A stretch of 64,000 nucleotides of DNA from Saccharomycopsis phalli (taxonomy: Eukaryota; Ascomycota; Saccharomycetes; Ascoideales; Saccharomycopsidaceae): positions 62,001-126,000 of the forward strand of contig CP073216.1 of NCBI GenBank assembly GCA_020342235.1. Direction: 5' to 3'. Shown in pieces: positions 38,810 to 47,051 of this stretch. The position numbers were made by a program, and so were the translations under genes. Numbering within the stretch: position 1 is the stretch's first letter; the number at the start of each line of letters is the position of its first letter. The notes beneath the pieces are model-generated. The model was not told where the DNA came from. It made no database searches and saw only the letters and a program-made list of their open reading frames with translations.

Positions 38810-39802
38810 TCACCCAAACAAAGCAGCCCGGGCCTCGGCCCAGTATCTTGGCCCGGCAACAGCATGACCGTCCAACACTTGCTGGATCCGGTCAAAGGCC
38901 TCGTTGGAAAGCGGCCGGATATGCGCATTATCAATGATCCGCTCAATCTTGGTCGAACCGGGAATCGGCACAAAGAGCGGGTACTTGGTGTGGTCTGGGA
39001 AATCCAGGCTGTTGTGGTGCTTAATCCACGCCAACGACAACTGAGGCAAACTGAGCCCAATGTCGTCGGCGATTTCCTGCAAACGGCGGAGCATCTTGGT
39101 GTTGTGCTGGACGTTTTCCTCAACGCCAAACCGGTCAAATGTGCGCCGGTGGTCGCCCTCGGGCAAGTCGTCCACCGAGGTAATGGTGCCGGTCAAAAAC
39201 CCTGCTCCCAACGGCGAATACACGACAATGGGGATACCGAGCTCCCGGCACGTCTCTGCGACGCCGTTGGTCAATATATCGCGGAACCAGAGCGAGAACT
39301 CGACCTCGACAAAGGAGATGGGCACGGTGCTGGCTGCGCGTTGGATGGTGTCAGCCAGCACTTCCGACAACGACACTGCCTTGATGTGGCCCGAGCGGAC
39401 GTACTCTTGGATATATGCAACCGTCTCCTCGATCGGGACGGTGCTGTCGACGCGAGCAGGCTCGAAAATGTCGATTTTGCCAAGGTGCTTCAACGAGTCC
39501 TCGACCGACCGCTTGATGCCGGCCCGGGACCCGTCCGGCTTGAACAACGTCAAGTCGAATCCCCCCTTGACAGAGACGATGATCTCGTCCTTGAGGGCCG
39601 GATACGCGTTGAAGAAGCCGTTGATATACTTCAAGTTGATCCAGTCGGGGCCGTAAAACTCTCCAGCATTGAGCATACGTGCACCGGCATTGTATGCGGT
39701 GAGAACAACTTCATTGAACTCGGCCTGGCTGATGGGATGATCGGTCCAAGTGGCACGCATGGTGCCAAAGCCAATACATTCAGGAAGAGGTGTGAGTGAC
39801 AT
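38810..39802 (-). CDS. Aldo/keto reductase, pyridoxal reductase type (YPR127W/Plr1-like)
   Basis: A 330-residue AKR with the TIM-barrel pattern. It starts IGFGTMRATW, has GARMLNAGEFYG where the catalytic Tyr lies (the usual D-T-x-x-x-Y reads N-A-G-E-F-Y), then VSVKGG with the catalytic Lys, VVYSPLGAGFLTG and the NADP-binding VPIPGSTKIERI. The sequence KPDGSRAGIKRSVEDSLKHLGKIDIFEPARVD matches S. cerevisiae YPR127W and S. pombe Plr1, which reduce pyridoxal to pyridoxine with NADPH. The residue before GEFYG is Asn instead of the more common Asp, as in that subgroup. The gene is GC-rich like PXP1 and SRP1 nearby. Confidence 0.86.
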   Translation of the reverse strand: MSLTPLPECIGFGTMRATWTDHPISQAEFNEVVLTAYNAGARMLNAGEFYGPDWINLKYINGFFNAYPALKDEIIVSVKGGFDLTLFKPDGSRAGIKRSVEDSLKHLGKIDIFEPARVDSTVPIEETVAYIQEYVRSGHIKAVSLSEVLADTIQRAASTVPISFVEVEFSLWFRDILTNGVAETCRELGIPIVVYSPLGAGFLTGTITSVDDLPEGDHRRTFDRFGVEENVQHNTKMLRRLQEIADDIGLSLPQLSLAWIKHHNSLDFPDHTKYPLFVPIPGSTKIERIIDNAHIRPLSNEAFDRIQQVLDGHAVAGPRYWAEARAALFG

Positions 39803-40002
39803 GGCGGAATAGAGGCAGATGCGGTGCTTATGAAGCTAGACCATGGCCGGGTACTAAAGGCTAGACCTCGGTCGAATCGGTCTTGCAGAGTGATGCAATG
39901 GCCAAGCACCGAATAAATCCGAGTGCAGATTAGGTAATGGTGTGGATATGTATGGGTATGACAAATAAACAAGGGAATACAATCCAATAAACCAGTAAAC
40001 CA

Positions 40003-40133
40003 ATAACAAATAACTAATAACAAATAACAAATAGCAAATAACAAATAACAAATAACAAATAACAAATAACAAATAACAAATAACAAATAACAAATAACTA
40101 ATAACAAATAACTAATAACAAATAACAAATAAC
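40003..40133. repeat. Heptanucleotide microsatellite (AACAAAT)n
   Basis: About 18 units of AACAAAT with occasional AACTAAT or AGCAAAT variants, in the gap between the AKR gene and UTR4. It creates an artefactual minus-strand frame rich in Leu-Ile-Cys-Tyr. Confidence 0.95.
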
Positions 40134-40215
40134 CATCATGACAGTAGGCAATAAGCAAGAATCACTGATCCTGCACCATGCATTTTTCAATCTAGACCAT
40201 TTCACCTAGTCCACC

Positions 40216-40977
40216 ATGAACTTGGCACAGTACAAATACTTCATCTTCGACATCGAAGGCACAATCTGCCCCATTAGCTTTGTCAAGGACACGCTCTACA
40301 CGTATTTCCTAGACCACCTTCCAAGCTGCTTGGCACAATTCCAGTACCCAGTGTCGGCCAACACACACGCACCAGCATCCTCACAGTTTGACAATGACAA
40401 GATCTTGACCGCGTTGAAAAAACTCGATCCAGCGACCCAATCGAGCTACGAGACCGTCCTCGCTCATTTCCAGACCTTGGTTGCCAACGACGTCAAGGAT
40501 AAAGTCTTGAAGGAGTTCCAGGGCATAGTGTGGGACACAGGGTATAAAAGCGGAGCCATCAAGGTCAACATGTTCCCAGACGCCATCCGGTTCATGCAGT
40601 CGCTCGTTGGAAACGGTAACCGTGTGTTTATCTATTCCAGCGGCAGTGTTCCTGCGCAAAAGTTGCTCTTGGCCCATGTCCAAGCCACCCAAGGCACGGT
40701 CGACTTGAACCCGCTCGTGCTGGACTACTTTGATATAAACACCAGCGGCGTAAAGACCGTGGGGGAGTCGTATCAGAGCATTTTCCGCTCGATCCAGTCG
40801 CAATTCCCGTCGGCTGACAAGCTGGAGATTGTATTTTTCAGCGACAACATCTTGGAGGTTGCAGCTGCAACCGGCGTGGGGATCCGCAGTATAATTGTCG
40901 ACAAGCCAGGGAACAAGCCGCTCCCAAAGAATGATTTTCAAGTTATTACCGACTATACTAGTGTGACTGGTGTGTAG
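40216..40977 (+). CDS. UTR4: Enolase-phosphatase E1 of methionine salvage
   Basis: A 253-residue HAD-superfamily protein. Motif I is FIFDIEGTICPISFV (nucleophile Asp12, with Glu14 typical of the enolase-phosphatase subgroup). Motif II is FIYSSGSVPAQKLL, and the end has FFSDNILEVAAATGVGIRSIIVDKPGN. DYFDINTSGVKT matches S. cerevisiae Utr4 GYFDINTSGKKT. The enzyme turns 2,3-diketo-5-methylthiopentyl-1-phosphate into the acireductone in the cytosol, two chemical steps in one protein. CTG codons at residues 169 and 203 align with Asp and Ser in the S. cerevisiae protein, supporting serine. MDE1, which makes its substrate, lies 8 kb away. Confidence 0.95.
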   Translation: MNLAQYKYFIFDIEGTICPISFVKDTLYTYFLDHLPSCLAQFQYPVSANTHAPASSQFDNDKILTALKKLDPATQSSYETVLAHFQTLVANDVKDKVLKEFQGIVWDTGYKSGAIKVNMFPDAIRFMQSLVGNGNRVFIYSSGSVPAQKLLLAHVQATQGTVDLNPLVLDYFDINTSGVKTVGESYQSIFRSIQSQFPSADKLEIVFFSDNILEVAAATGVGIRSIIVDKPGNKPLPKNDFQVITDYTSVTGV

Positions 40978-41425
40978 GCGTGCCAATGTTGGCCAATGTT
41001 GGTTGATATAGTCAGTATTATCAGTGCTGGCCAATATTTGTCAATATTTAGCCAGTGTTAGCTAGTATAACCAGTGTTAGGTAGTGATCAATATTTATGT
41101 TGATATTAGTCAGTATTGCCAGTGTTGGCCAGTATTGGCCGATATAGTCAGTATTATCAGTACTGGTCAATATTTATGACGATATTTAGCTAGTGTTGAC
41201 TGTATTAGCTAGTGGTCAATATTTATATTAATATTTAGTCGGTATTAGCCAATATTTATGTCAATATTTAACCAGTGTTAGCTAGTATAACCAGTGTTAG
41301 CTAGTACAACCACCATTAGCCAGTATTAGCCAGTATTAGTCAGTATAACCAGTATATCCCAACAATCATTCACATTACATCAACATCCCTCTGCCTCCAC
41401 CTTCTACACTTACAATACACATTCA
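40978..41425. repeat. Degenerate minisatellite between UTR4 and RAD23
   Basis: Almost the whole 448-bp gap between the convergent UTR4 and RAD23 stops is built of degenerate units around CAATATTTAGCCAGTGTTAGCTAGTATAAC and the shorter CCAGTATTGGC. Units are 10-40 bp and interleaved, so no single period fits. No gene is seen. Confidence 0.8.
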
Positions 41426-42453
41426 TTACTCCTCTCTAAAAAGTAAATCAGCAGCAGCCTCTTCGTTCTTATCACAGGCAAAGTAGATCTGAATCACAGT
41501 GTTTCTGTCAAACCCCAACTCGCACAACCGTCCAATGGCCGCTTGGTCCTCAGGAGACACGTCAATCGCCATCGACTCGTCCATACCCTCCTCAAGCTCC
41601 TCTGGAGCTCCTCCAGACATCGCCGACAAACCCTCCTCGTCAATGCCTTGCATGACCATTCTCGCAAAACCCTCAGGGTCAGACAGAATCATGTCTGCTA
41701 GCTGCGGGTTGCTCGCAGCTATTTCGTTCAACAAGGAATCAAGCATGGTCGGGTCCTGCGCCAACAACTCCCGTATTCTGCTCAATTGGTCCCCGCTATT
41801 TGCTCCCAAACCGGCGCCAGGGGACTGCGCAGTCTCTGAGTTTATATTCGCAGCTTGCTCAAACAAGTTCCCGCTGTTCAGCTCCTCGGCTGGAGCCTCA
41901 CGCTCCTCGGTCGGAGCACTCTGTACCCGGCGCTTCAAGTTCTCTGGAATACCCATGATAAGATACTCGACTGCCCGCTCAGGGTTGTTGAAGGCGGCCC
42001 GGAAAGCTTCCTCAACCTGGGCTCGTTCATAGCCCATCTCCATGATATTAGTAATGGCACTCTCACGAGCATCGCCTGAGGCAAAGTCGGAGGTCCCGCT
42101 GGTGTCTTTCTTTGCCTCCGGCTTGGTTTCTTGCTTGGTTTCTTGCTTCTTGGCCTCTTCCTGTTGCTTCTCCGCAGCCTTGACCTTTGGCTTTGAAAGT
42201 ATAAATATAATCTGGTCATCTTCCTTGATCTTGCAAGCCTCAATGGTCTTGTCGTCCTTCAACACCCGCCCAGAAAACACAAACTTGAGTTGCGACGCTT
42301 CAGCAGACTTTTCCTTGCCAAGCTTTTCCTTCACAGACAAAATCTAATCCGTTAGTGGCGAATCCATGGTTTGGCTCAACTTACAGTGTCAGTGGGCTCG
42401 ACATCAATCGCCAAGGTTTCCTTGTTGAAATCTTTAAACACAACCTTCATCAT
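41426..42453 (-). CDS. RAD23: Rad23, ubiquitin-receptor and nucleotide excision repair factor, spliced
   Basis: Exon 1 is 42385-42453 (23 codons from ATG at 42453) and exon 2 is 41426-42343, around a 41-nt intron (GTAAGT, CACTAAC, AG on the minus strand). The product is 328 residues. The ubiquitin-like domain (1-74) begins [23 protein letters not shown] and is completed only by the splice (ILSVKEKLG). A Lys/Glu/Gln-rich linker leads to UBA1 (about 114-155, [29 protein letters not shown]). The XPC-binding domain (about 200-255, [31 protein letters not shown]) and UBA2 ([32 protein letters not shown]) follow. It shuttles ubiquitinated proteins to the proteasome and stabilises Rad4 in repair. 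It is divergent from RAD7. Confidence 0.96.
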
Positions 42454-42895
42454 GTAGTTTACCAAGATCACCTCACTTGCCTCGTTTTTTTTCCACCAAA
42501 CAATACCGGCCGGGTAAATCCCCAGGAATCATCCTTTGTGCAAAAATCACAGCAAAATGGTCTTCAACTTCTACTAATTTTTGCAAATTATTCTTCTGGC
42601 TGGTATTCCATCCATGCTTAACTCGCCTGCCAGTCAATTCTAATCAGTCGCGTTTGCTCTCCAGTAAATATCGCAATCACATGACGCTATTAATCAGCAA
42701 GACTCATCAACTATACCCTTGGCAACAACCGTAAATGTCTTCCACTACTTGCACCAATTGATTCTACCCATGTTCAACTCACCTGCCAAGCAACCGTAAC
42801 CAGTCGCAGCTAGTCCCCAGTCGCAGCTAGTCCCCCAGCAAATACCGTGGTCACGTGTAGGTATTAATCAGCGCAAGATTCATCTCATCGCCCAC
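42454..42895. promoter_or_regulatory. Shared RAD23/RAD7 promoter, internally duplicated
   Basis: 442 bp between the two divergent starts. It contains two diverged direct copies of about 160 bp, at about 42555-42713 and 42732-42890. Shared blocks, in the same order, are GTCTTC-ACT, CAACTC-CCTGCCA, AATCAGTCGC/AACCAGTCGC, CCAG-AAATA-CG, CACATGACG/CACGTGTAG and TATTAATCAGC-AAGA-TCATC. The right copy has an additional internal duplication of AGTCGCAGCTAGTCCCC. On the RAD23 side, GGTGGAAAA is one base from the Rpn4 box GGTGGCAAA. Confidence 0.7.
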
Positions 42896-44584
42896 ATGTC
42901 GTACCGCAGAAGGAAAACCGATGCAGATGGCGACCAGTCCGGCGTCAGAGGCCCGAATTCCGCATTGACGTCGTTCTTGAGGGATCATGGAATCACGGCA
43001 GAGTTGATCCAAAGGCGACAGAACATGGGGAATGACAGCGAGGAAGAAGAGGCGTCCAGTTCCACAGCTACCAACATCGAGGAAATAGACGAGGAAATGG
43101 AGATCCGCATTGCTGCCCGGAGGAAAAGAAGGCGGGCTAGAGGAGAATCTGATAGCGACGATGATGCAGAGGACGAGGCCCAAGAGCCGGAGAAAAAAAT
43201 TTTCGGACCAGGACAGTATACGGACTGTGACAAGTGCAAAAACCAGTTCAAAATCACCACGTATTCGCGGAAAGTAAAGGACAATGACGGCGAGATCACT
43301 GGGTACTTATGCAAGGAGTGTACTGGCGTGATTCTTGAGCAGGAGAAGTCGAAGCGAGGCAAGGCGCTCCAGGCGCGTAAGAAACGCAAGAAGCTTGCTG
43401 AGGCGCTTCTAGACAAGCAGGAACTCAGTTTCCCTGGTCTCCTGGACTTGTGCATCAAGCTATTGGTCAAACACATTGACGACGTCGAGGCCTTTGGAGA
43501 TATTGGCAACGCCAATATGCGCCGGATTTGCAGGATTTTATGCAAGAACCGGCTTCTCACTGACGGGACATTGCCCTTGTTTTTGAACTCGAAATTGACC
43601 GCATTGGAGCTCTGGGACTGTTCAAAATTGACAGTGACCGCAATGCGCACCATTGCATCGTTCTGTCCTAATTTGGCCCGGATCGAGTTCAAGTACCCTG
43701 GGAGGCTCAACAATGGGTGTTTTGAGTACTACACGCTGCAGCTCCACGACCTCAGTTCCGTGCACTTGGATGGGGCCTTTTTAATTGGGGAAAGCGCCTG
43801 GACAAAATTTTTCCAGGCCAGGGGAGAGAAACTCACGAGTCTCTGCGTGAGAAATAGCTACAGGTTTGACGACTCGTGCTTGCTTTCACTAGTTGAAAAT
43901 TGCCCCAATTTGGAGGAATTGTTCTTGTCAAAGTTGGACGGCATAGTAAAGCCCGAGACTTATAAGCTTATAGCCAACTTGCCCAACTTGAAGCACTTGG
44001 AAATCAGCTATCCGTCGGACGAAGGGTTGGTGCCTGATGATACCTTGCTGGTCATTTGCGAGACCATTGGGTTCCAGCTTGAAACTTTGATCGTGGATGG
44101 ATGCACCGCCTTGACTGACAAGTTCTTGCTGGAAGCTGTGGGGCCATTCTGTGTGGAGTTGAAGCGGCTTTCCATGGATATGTTGGACCAGATTACTGAT
44201 CGGGGTATGTACTCCTTGTTCAGCGAATGGAACGAAAACTCGGGGCTACTTAGTCTAAATCTTCACAAATGTATATTACTATCCACCGAGTCCATGTCGG
44301 CCGTGGTGAAACATTCGCACATGTCTCTCACTGAGCTCAACATCAACTCGTTGAGCGAACTAAACCAGCCATTTTTCGAGACCGTCAAGGAGCAAGGCAT
44401 GCCGAATCTTGTGACGTTGGACTGTGGGTTTGTCCGCTGTGTGGACAACGCCGTCGTGCATTTAATCCAGGATGCCTGCCCGAAATTGCAAATATTGGAG
44501 GTATATGGCAACAACCGTTGCGGCCCACATATACGCGTCAAAAAGGGATTGAAGATTATTGGCAGACAGAGCGACAGTATTTAA
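42896..44584 (+). CDS. RAD7: Rad7, global-genome nucleotide excision repair / ubiquitin ligase LRR protein
   Basis: A 562-residue protein. The N-terminus has RGPNSALTSFLRDHGI, a Rad7 signature, then an acidic and basic region with possible nuclear signals (RKRRRARG). A small zinc-binding segment follows with CDKCKNQF and CKECTGVI. The rest is leucine-rich repeats with LTALELWDCSKLT, LARIEFKYPGRL, LEELFLSKLDG, LETLIVDGCTALTD and KLQILEVYGNNRCGP. In S. cerevisiae Rad7 works with Rad16 and Abf1 in repair of non-transcribed DNA and with Elc1/Cul3 in a ubiquitin ligase that targets Rad4. Its head-to-head partner here is RAD23, the Rad4 stabiliser. Its 3' end lies 8 bp from the PRP39 stop, so the two convergent transcripts must overlap. 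Confidence 0.95.
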   Translation: MSYRRRKTDADGDQSGVRGPNSALTSFLRDHGITAELIQRRQNMGNDSEEEEASSSTATNIEEIDEEMEIRIAARRKRRRARGESDSDDDAEDEAQEPEKKIFGPGQYTDCDKCKNQFKITTYSRKVKDNDGEITGYLCKECTGVILEQEKSKRGKALQARKKRKKLAEALLDKQELSFPGLLDLCIKLLVKHIDDVEAFGDIGNANMRRICRILCKNRLLTDGTLPLFLNSKLTALELWDCSKLTVTAMRTIASFCPNLARIEFKYPGRLNNGCFEYYTLQLHDLSSVHLDGAFLIGESAWTKFFQARGEKLTSLCVRNSYRFDDSCLLSLVENCPNLEELFLSKLDGIVKPETYKLIANLPNLKHLEISYPSDEGLVPDDTLLVICETIGFQLETLIVDGCTALTDKFLLEAVGPFCVELKRLSMDMLDQITDRGMYSLFSEWNENSGLLSLNLHKCILLSTESMSAVVKHSHMSLTELNINSLSELNQPFFETVKEQGMPNLVTLDCGFVRCVDNAVVHLIQDACPKLQILEVYGNNRCGPHIRVKKGLKIIGRQSDSI

Positions 44585-44592
44585 TCGCCAGC

Positions 44593-46542
44593 TTAGAACT
44601 CTGCACTAGGATAATTGATTGCCAAGCTGGCTTTTTCCACGTTTTTAAACGTCGGCAAGTGGGGAACCGCAGTCATGTTTTCGCCGAGCGCAATCTGGTT
44701 CGTGATCATTGGCCGCTCCTCAATGTCGATACCAATATTCCCATTCTGCCTGGCCAATATCTTATCTACTGCCACCACCAGATGCCCTCCCGCTAGTCTC
44801 TGCTTGTGGGTGTTTTGGTATGCAAACGGACTCTTGATGTCCTTTTGTAGCTTGTGGGTATCCTCAAACACCTGCTGGACACTCCACTCCAGCCCAACTA
44901 GCTGTTTGGCGTTTGTCTCGGCATTGGCAATGTATATATCTACAAGCGTATTGATTTGGTCAATAGATAGGTGTGTGCGGGTCATGATCTTGTTAATCAA
45001 CGTCTTCAAGCTCTTGTAGTCCAGACGACGGATTTCAAAATTCAAGTACGTCAACCAGAAATCAAACGAGTCCTTGAACGGCTCGAGGGCTGAGTAATCC
45101 TCAAACGGCTTGACGAGTTCCGCAAGCGGCTTGCCCAAAATATGCCATTGGGTGAGCAAAAAATCTGTCACGAGCACAGTTATGGTGGTGTCGTTGATAA
45201 AGCTTTGAAACACCTCGCTCGGGCTTTTTGCCTTCTTTGTGTAGCCATTGATTGCCAGCTCGGCCTCCTGGCAGTATTCTGAGACCCCATTTCTCTTCAA
45301 GTAGCACAAGTACTGTTTAAACAACTTCTCCTGCGTGTCACCGTGCTGGTACATTTGGCAAAGGCTGCTATATAGTGCTGGAAGCCCCGAGGTTTCGCCA
45401 ATGGACTCCACATAGTACAAGTAGTTGAGTCTCAAGAAACTCTTGTGCATTGGCAAAAAGGTGTAAATGGCCTTTTTGTAAATCGACTGGATTCTTGCCT
45501 TGTCCTCTGGACAATTGGCACTAAACCACTGGAGGTACCTCACCCAAAACTTTTCATACACTGCACAGGGTACCAACACTCTCTCATACAAGGCAACGAT
45601 CGAATCCCTTGTACCATGCTCTTCCTCAAAAGTCAAGTACTCGTCAAAGAGTCTCAAACTCTCTTGGGGTACTTGGGTAAAGCCAAACGTGGTGGGCTTG
45701 AACTTGGACTCATACTGCCATCTAGCATTGACTCCAGACGCGGTCCGGGTGTATTTTTCTGTGTAGTAGTCTTCAATGGTCTTTTGCTGCTCCTGGATGC
45801 TCATCAGCTTGAAGTTTTCCTTGGTATCGGTATACTGCTTAAGTTGTGGGTCCAACTCCACAAGCTGCTGGCTCGAAAAGTTCTTACGCATAGCCTTAAA
45901 CTCCTGGAAATACTTGGCATACTGGTACAAAGGGATGTTGGTTATCTTCAAGTAAATCCCAAAGATGAGCGAGTTCTTGTTGTAAGCATTATCGGACCTG
46001 GTATTCTTTTCAAAGTCAAGGTACTTGTCCCATAGACTATGCGCCATAAACTGCCGACCTGCGGTTTTGCCTGCGGTCTGAAACGCTTCTCTGAGTTTGG
46101 CAGGGTCCTTCTTACTACATCCGTCAATATACTGGAGCCATAGCTCAAGACTATTATCATATACCTGCAACGCTTTTGCCAAGATCACTTGCGAAGCAGC
46201 TGCCCCTTCAATCTGGTACATTGCCGCTGCATAACGTTTCCAGTAGTTGGTCAACAAAGGAAACCGCGCCAACAACTCGTCAAACGTGGCTTCAATGAGC
46301 TGCCTGTGGGTGTCGGTCAACGGCTTTAATAACAAGAAGTTCTCCGTCAATTTAATAAGCTTATCCCACGCGATAATGCTGTTCAAGTGGCTGTCCACCT
46401 CGTCCCGCGCATTCTGCCAATGTGGGAAATCCTTCAACCACAACGACTGTGTAATGCTTTCAAACTCTGAATCTGTGGTATCCAGAGCCACACAATCCAC
46501 CGCAAACTTCCAGTCCTGTGATGCCTCCATGTATCCTCCCAT
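44593..46542 (-). CDS. PRP39: U1 snRNP protein Prp39 (HAT repeats)
   Basis: A 649-residue protein of HAT (half-a-TPR) repeats, with units such as FPLLTNYWKRYAAAMYQIEG, LELWLQYIDGC, FMAHSLWDKYLDFEKN and IPLYQYAKYFQEFKAM. The C-terminal tail GIDIEERPMITNQIALG followed by VPHLPTFKNVEKAS matches the S. cerevisiae Prp39 tail (ITTERPQISNSI, then LPNFRNLEK). Prp39 is a structural component of yeast U1 snRNP and is needed for 5' splice-site recognition. It also occurs in S. cerevisiae as a heterodimer with the related Prp42. The upstream gap to the next gene on the strand is only 55 bp. The start at 46542 could instead be the Met at residue 5. Confidence 0.88.
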   Translation of the reverse strand: MGGYMEASQDWKFAVDCVALDTTDSEFESITQSLWLKDFPHWQNARDEVDSHLNSIIAWDKLIKLTENFLLLKPLTDTHRQLIEATFDELLARFPLLTNYWKRYAAAMYQIEGAAASQVILAKALQVYDNSLELWLQYIDGCSKKDPAKLREAFQTAGKTAGRQFMAHSLWDKYLDFEKNTRSDNAYNKNSLIFGIYLKITNIPLYQYAKYFQEFKAMRKNFSSQQLVELDPQLKQYTDTKENFKLMSIQEQQKTIEDYYTEKYTRTASGVNARWQYESKFKPTTFGFTQVPQESLRLFDEYLTFEEEHGTRDSIVALYERVLVPCAVYEKFWVRYLQWFSANCPEDKARIQSIYKKAIYTFLPMHKSFLRLNYLYYVESIGETSGLPALYSSLCQMYQHGDTQEKLFKQYLCYLKRNGVSEYCQEAELAINGYTKKAKSPSEVFQSFINDTTITVLVTDFLLTQWHILGKPLAELVKPFEDYSALEPFKDSFDFWLTYLNFEIRRLDYKSLKTLINKIMTRTHLSIDQINTLVDIYIANAETNAKQLVGLEWSVQQVFEDTHKLQKDIKSPFAYQNTHKQRLAGGHLVVAVDKILARQNGNIGIDIEERPMITNQIALGENMTAVPHLPTFKNVEKASLAINYPSAEF

Positions 46543-46597
46543 GCCTCATGGGAAAATATTAAATACAGGGGGTTACCCTGGTGTGCCTGCTACAATG

Positions 46598-46909
46598 TTA
46601 GTGGGTCGTGATCTTCAAGTCTATTAATTTACGTGAGTCGGGCGATTTTTCTATTTTTTTAAACGGCAACAGCTTCTCTTGTGTATTGTATCCGGGGCTC
46701 ATCGGCGTTATTGGCGTCTCTATTTTCACTATTGAGTTGGGCGATGCTGGTGTGTTTGGCTCTGACGTCGCGTCATACGTCATAGAATAACCTTCCTTCT
46801 TCATCACACATTCTCGCCAGTTATCTGGCACTATTTCGCCCGTAGCCCGAGCAAAATATCGCTGGTAGGGACATAAATACCACTCAGGGTCTTCCTTTTC
46901 GCTGCTCAT
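46598..46909 (-). CDS. Small conserved-looking hypothetical protein
   Basis: The ATG at 46909 gives 103 residues; the longer open frame upstream has no credible ATG. I do not recognise the family. The N-terminal half (EDPEWYLCPYQRYFARATGEIVPDNWRECVM) is aromatic and compact, like a small folded domain. The second half is polar, with proline-directed Ser/Thr sites (EPNTPASPNS, ETPITPMSPG), like a phosphorylated linker. There is no signal peptide or membrane span. It is followed 55 bp later by PRP39 on the same strand. Coding status is likely because of the ordered composition and the tight, otherwise empty gap. Confidence 0.6.
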   Translation of the reverse strand: MSSEKEDPEWYLCPYQRYFARATGEIVPDNWRECVMKKEGYSMTYDATSEPNTPASPNSIVKIETPITPMSPGYNTQEKLLPFKKIEKSPDSRKLIDLKITTH

Positions 46910-47051
46910 TAAAATAATGGAAATTTCGACTGCATGGTTCTTAAGCGTATATATGTAGCATGACCCCCATGATAGAAACCTGGGGTTCAGTACCAATGTT
47001 TCATAATTTTATTGGCTGCAGCTTTACATCCGATCATTACGATTTCATTTA

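Noticed and set aside
40003-40133. Possible telomere-like repeat
   Set aside because: The AACAAAT unit is simple and AT-rich, lies between genes and does not resemble the long complex telomere units of these yeasts.
39631-40158. A minus-strand frame with ICYLLFV repeats resembling a membrane protein
   Set aside because: It is the AACAAAT microsatellite read in frame; the hydrophobicity is a repeat artefact.
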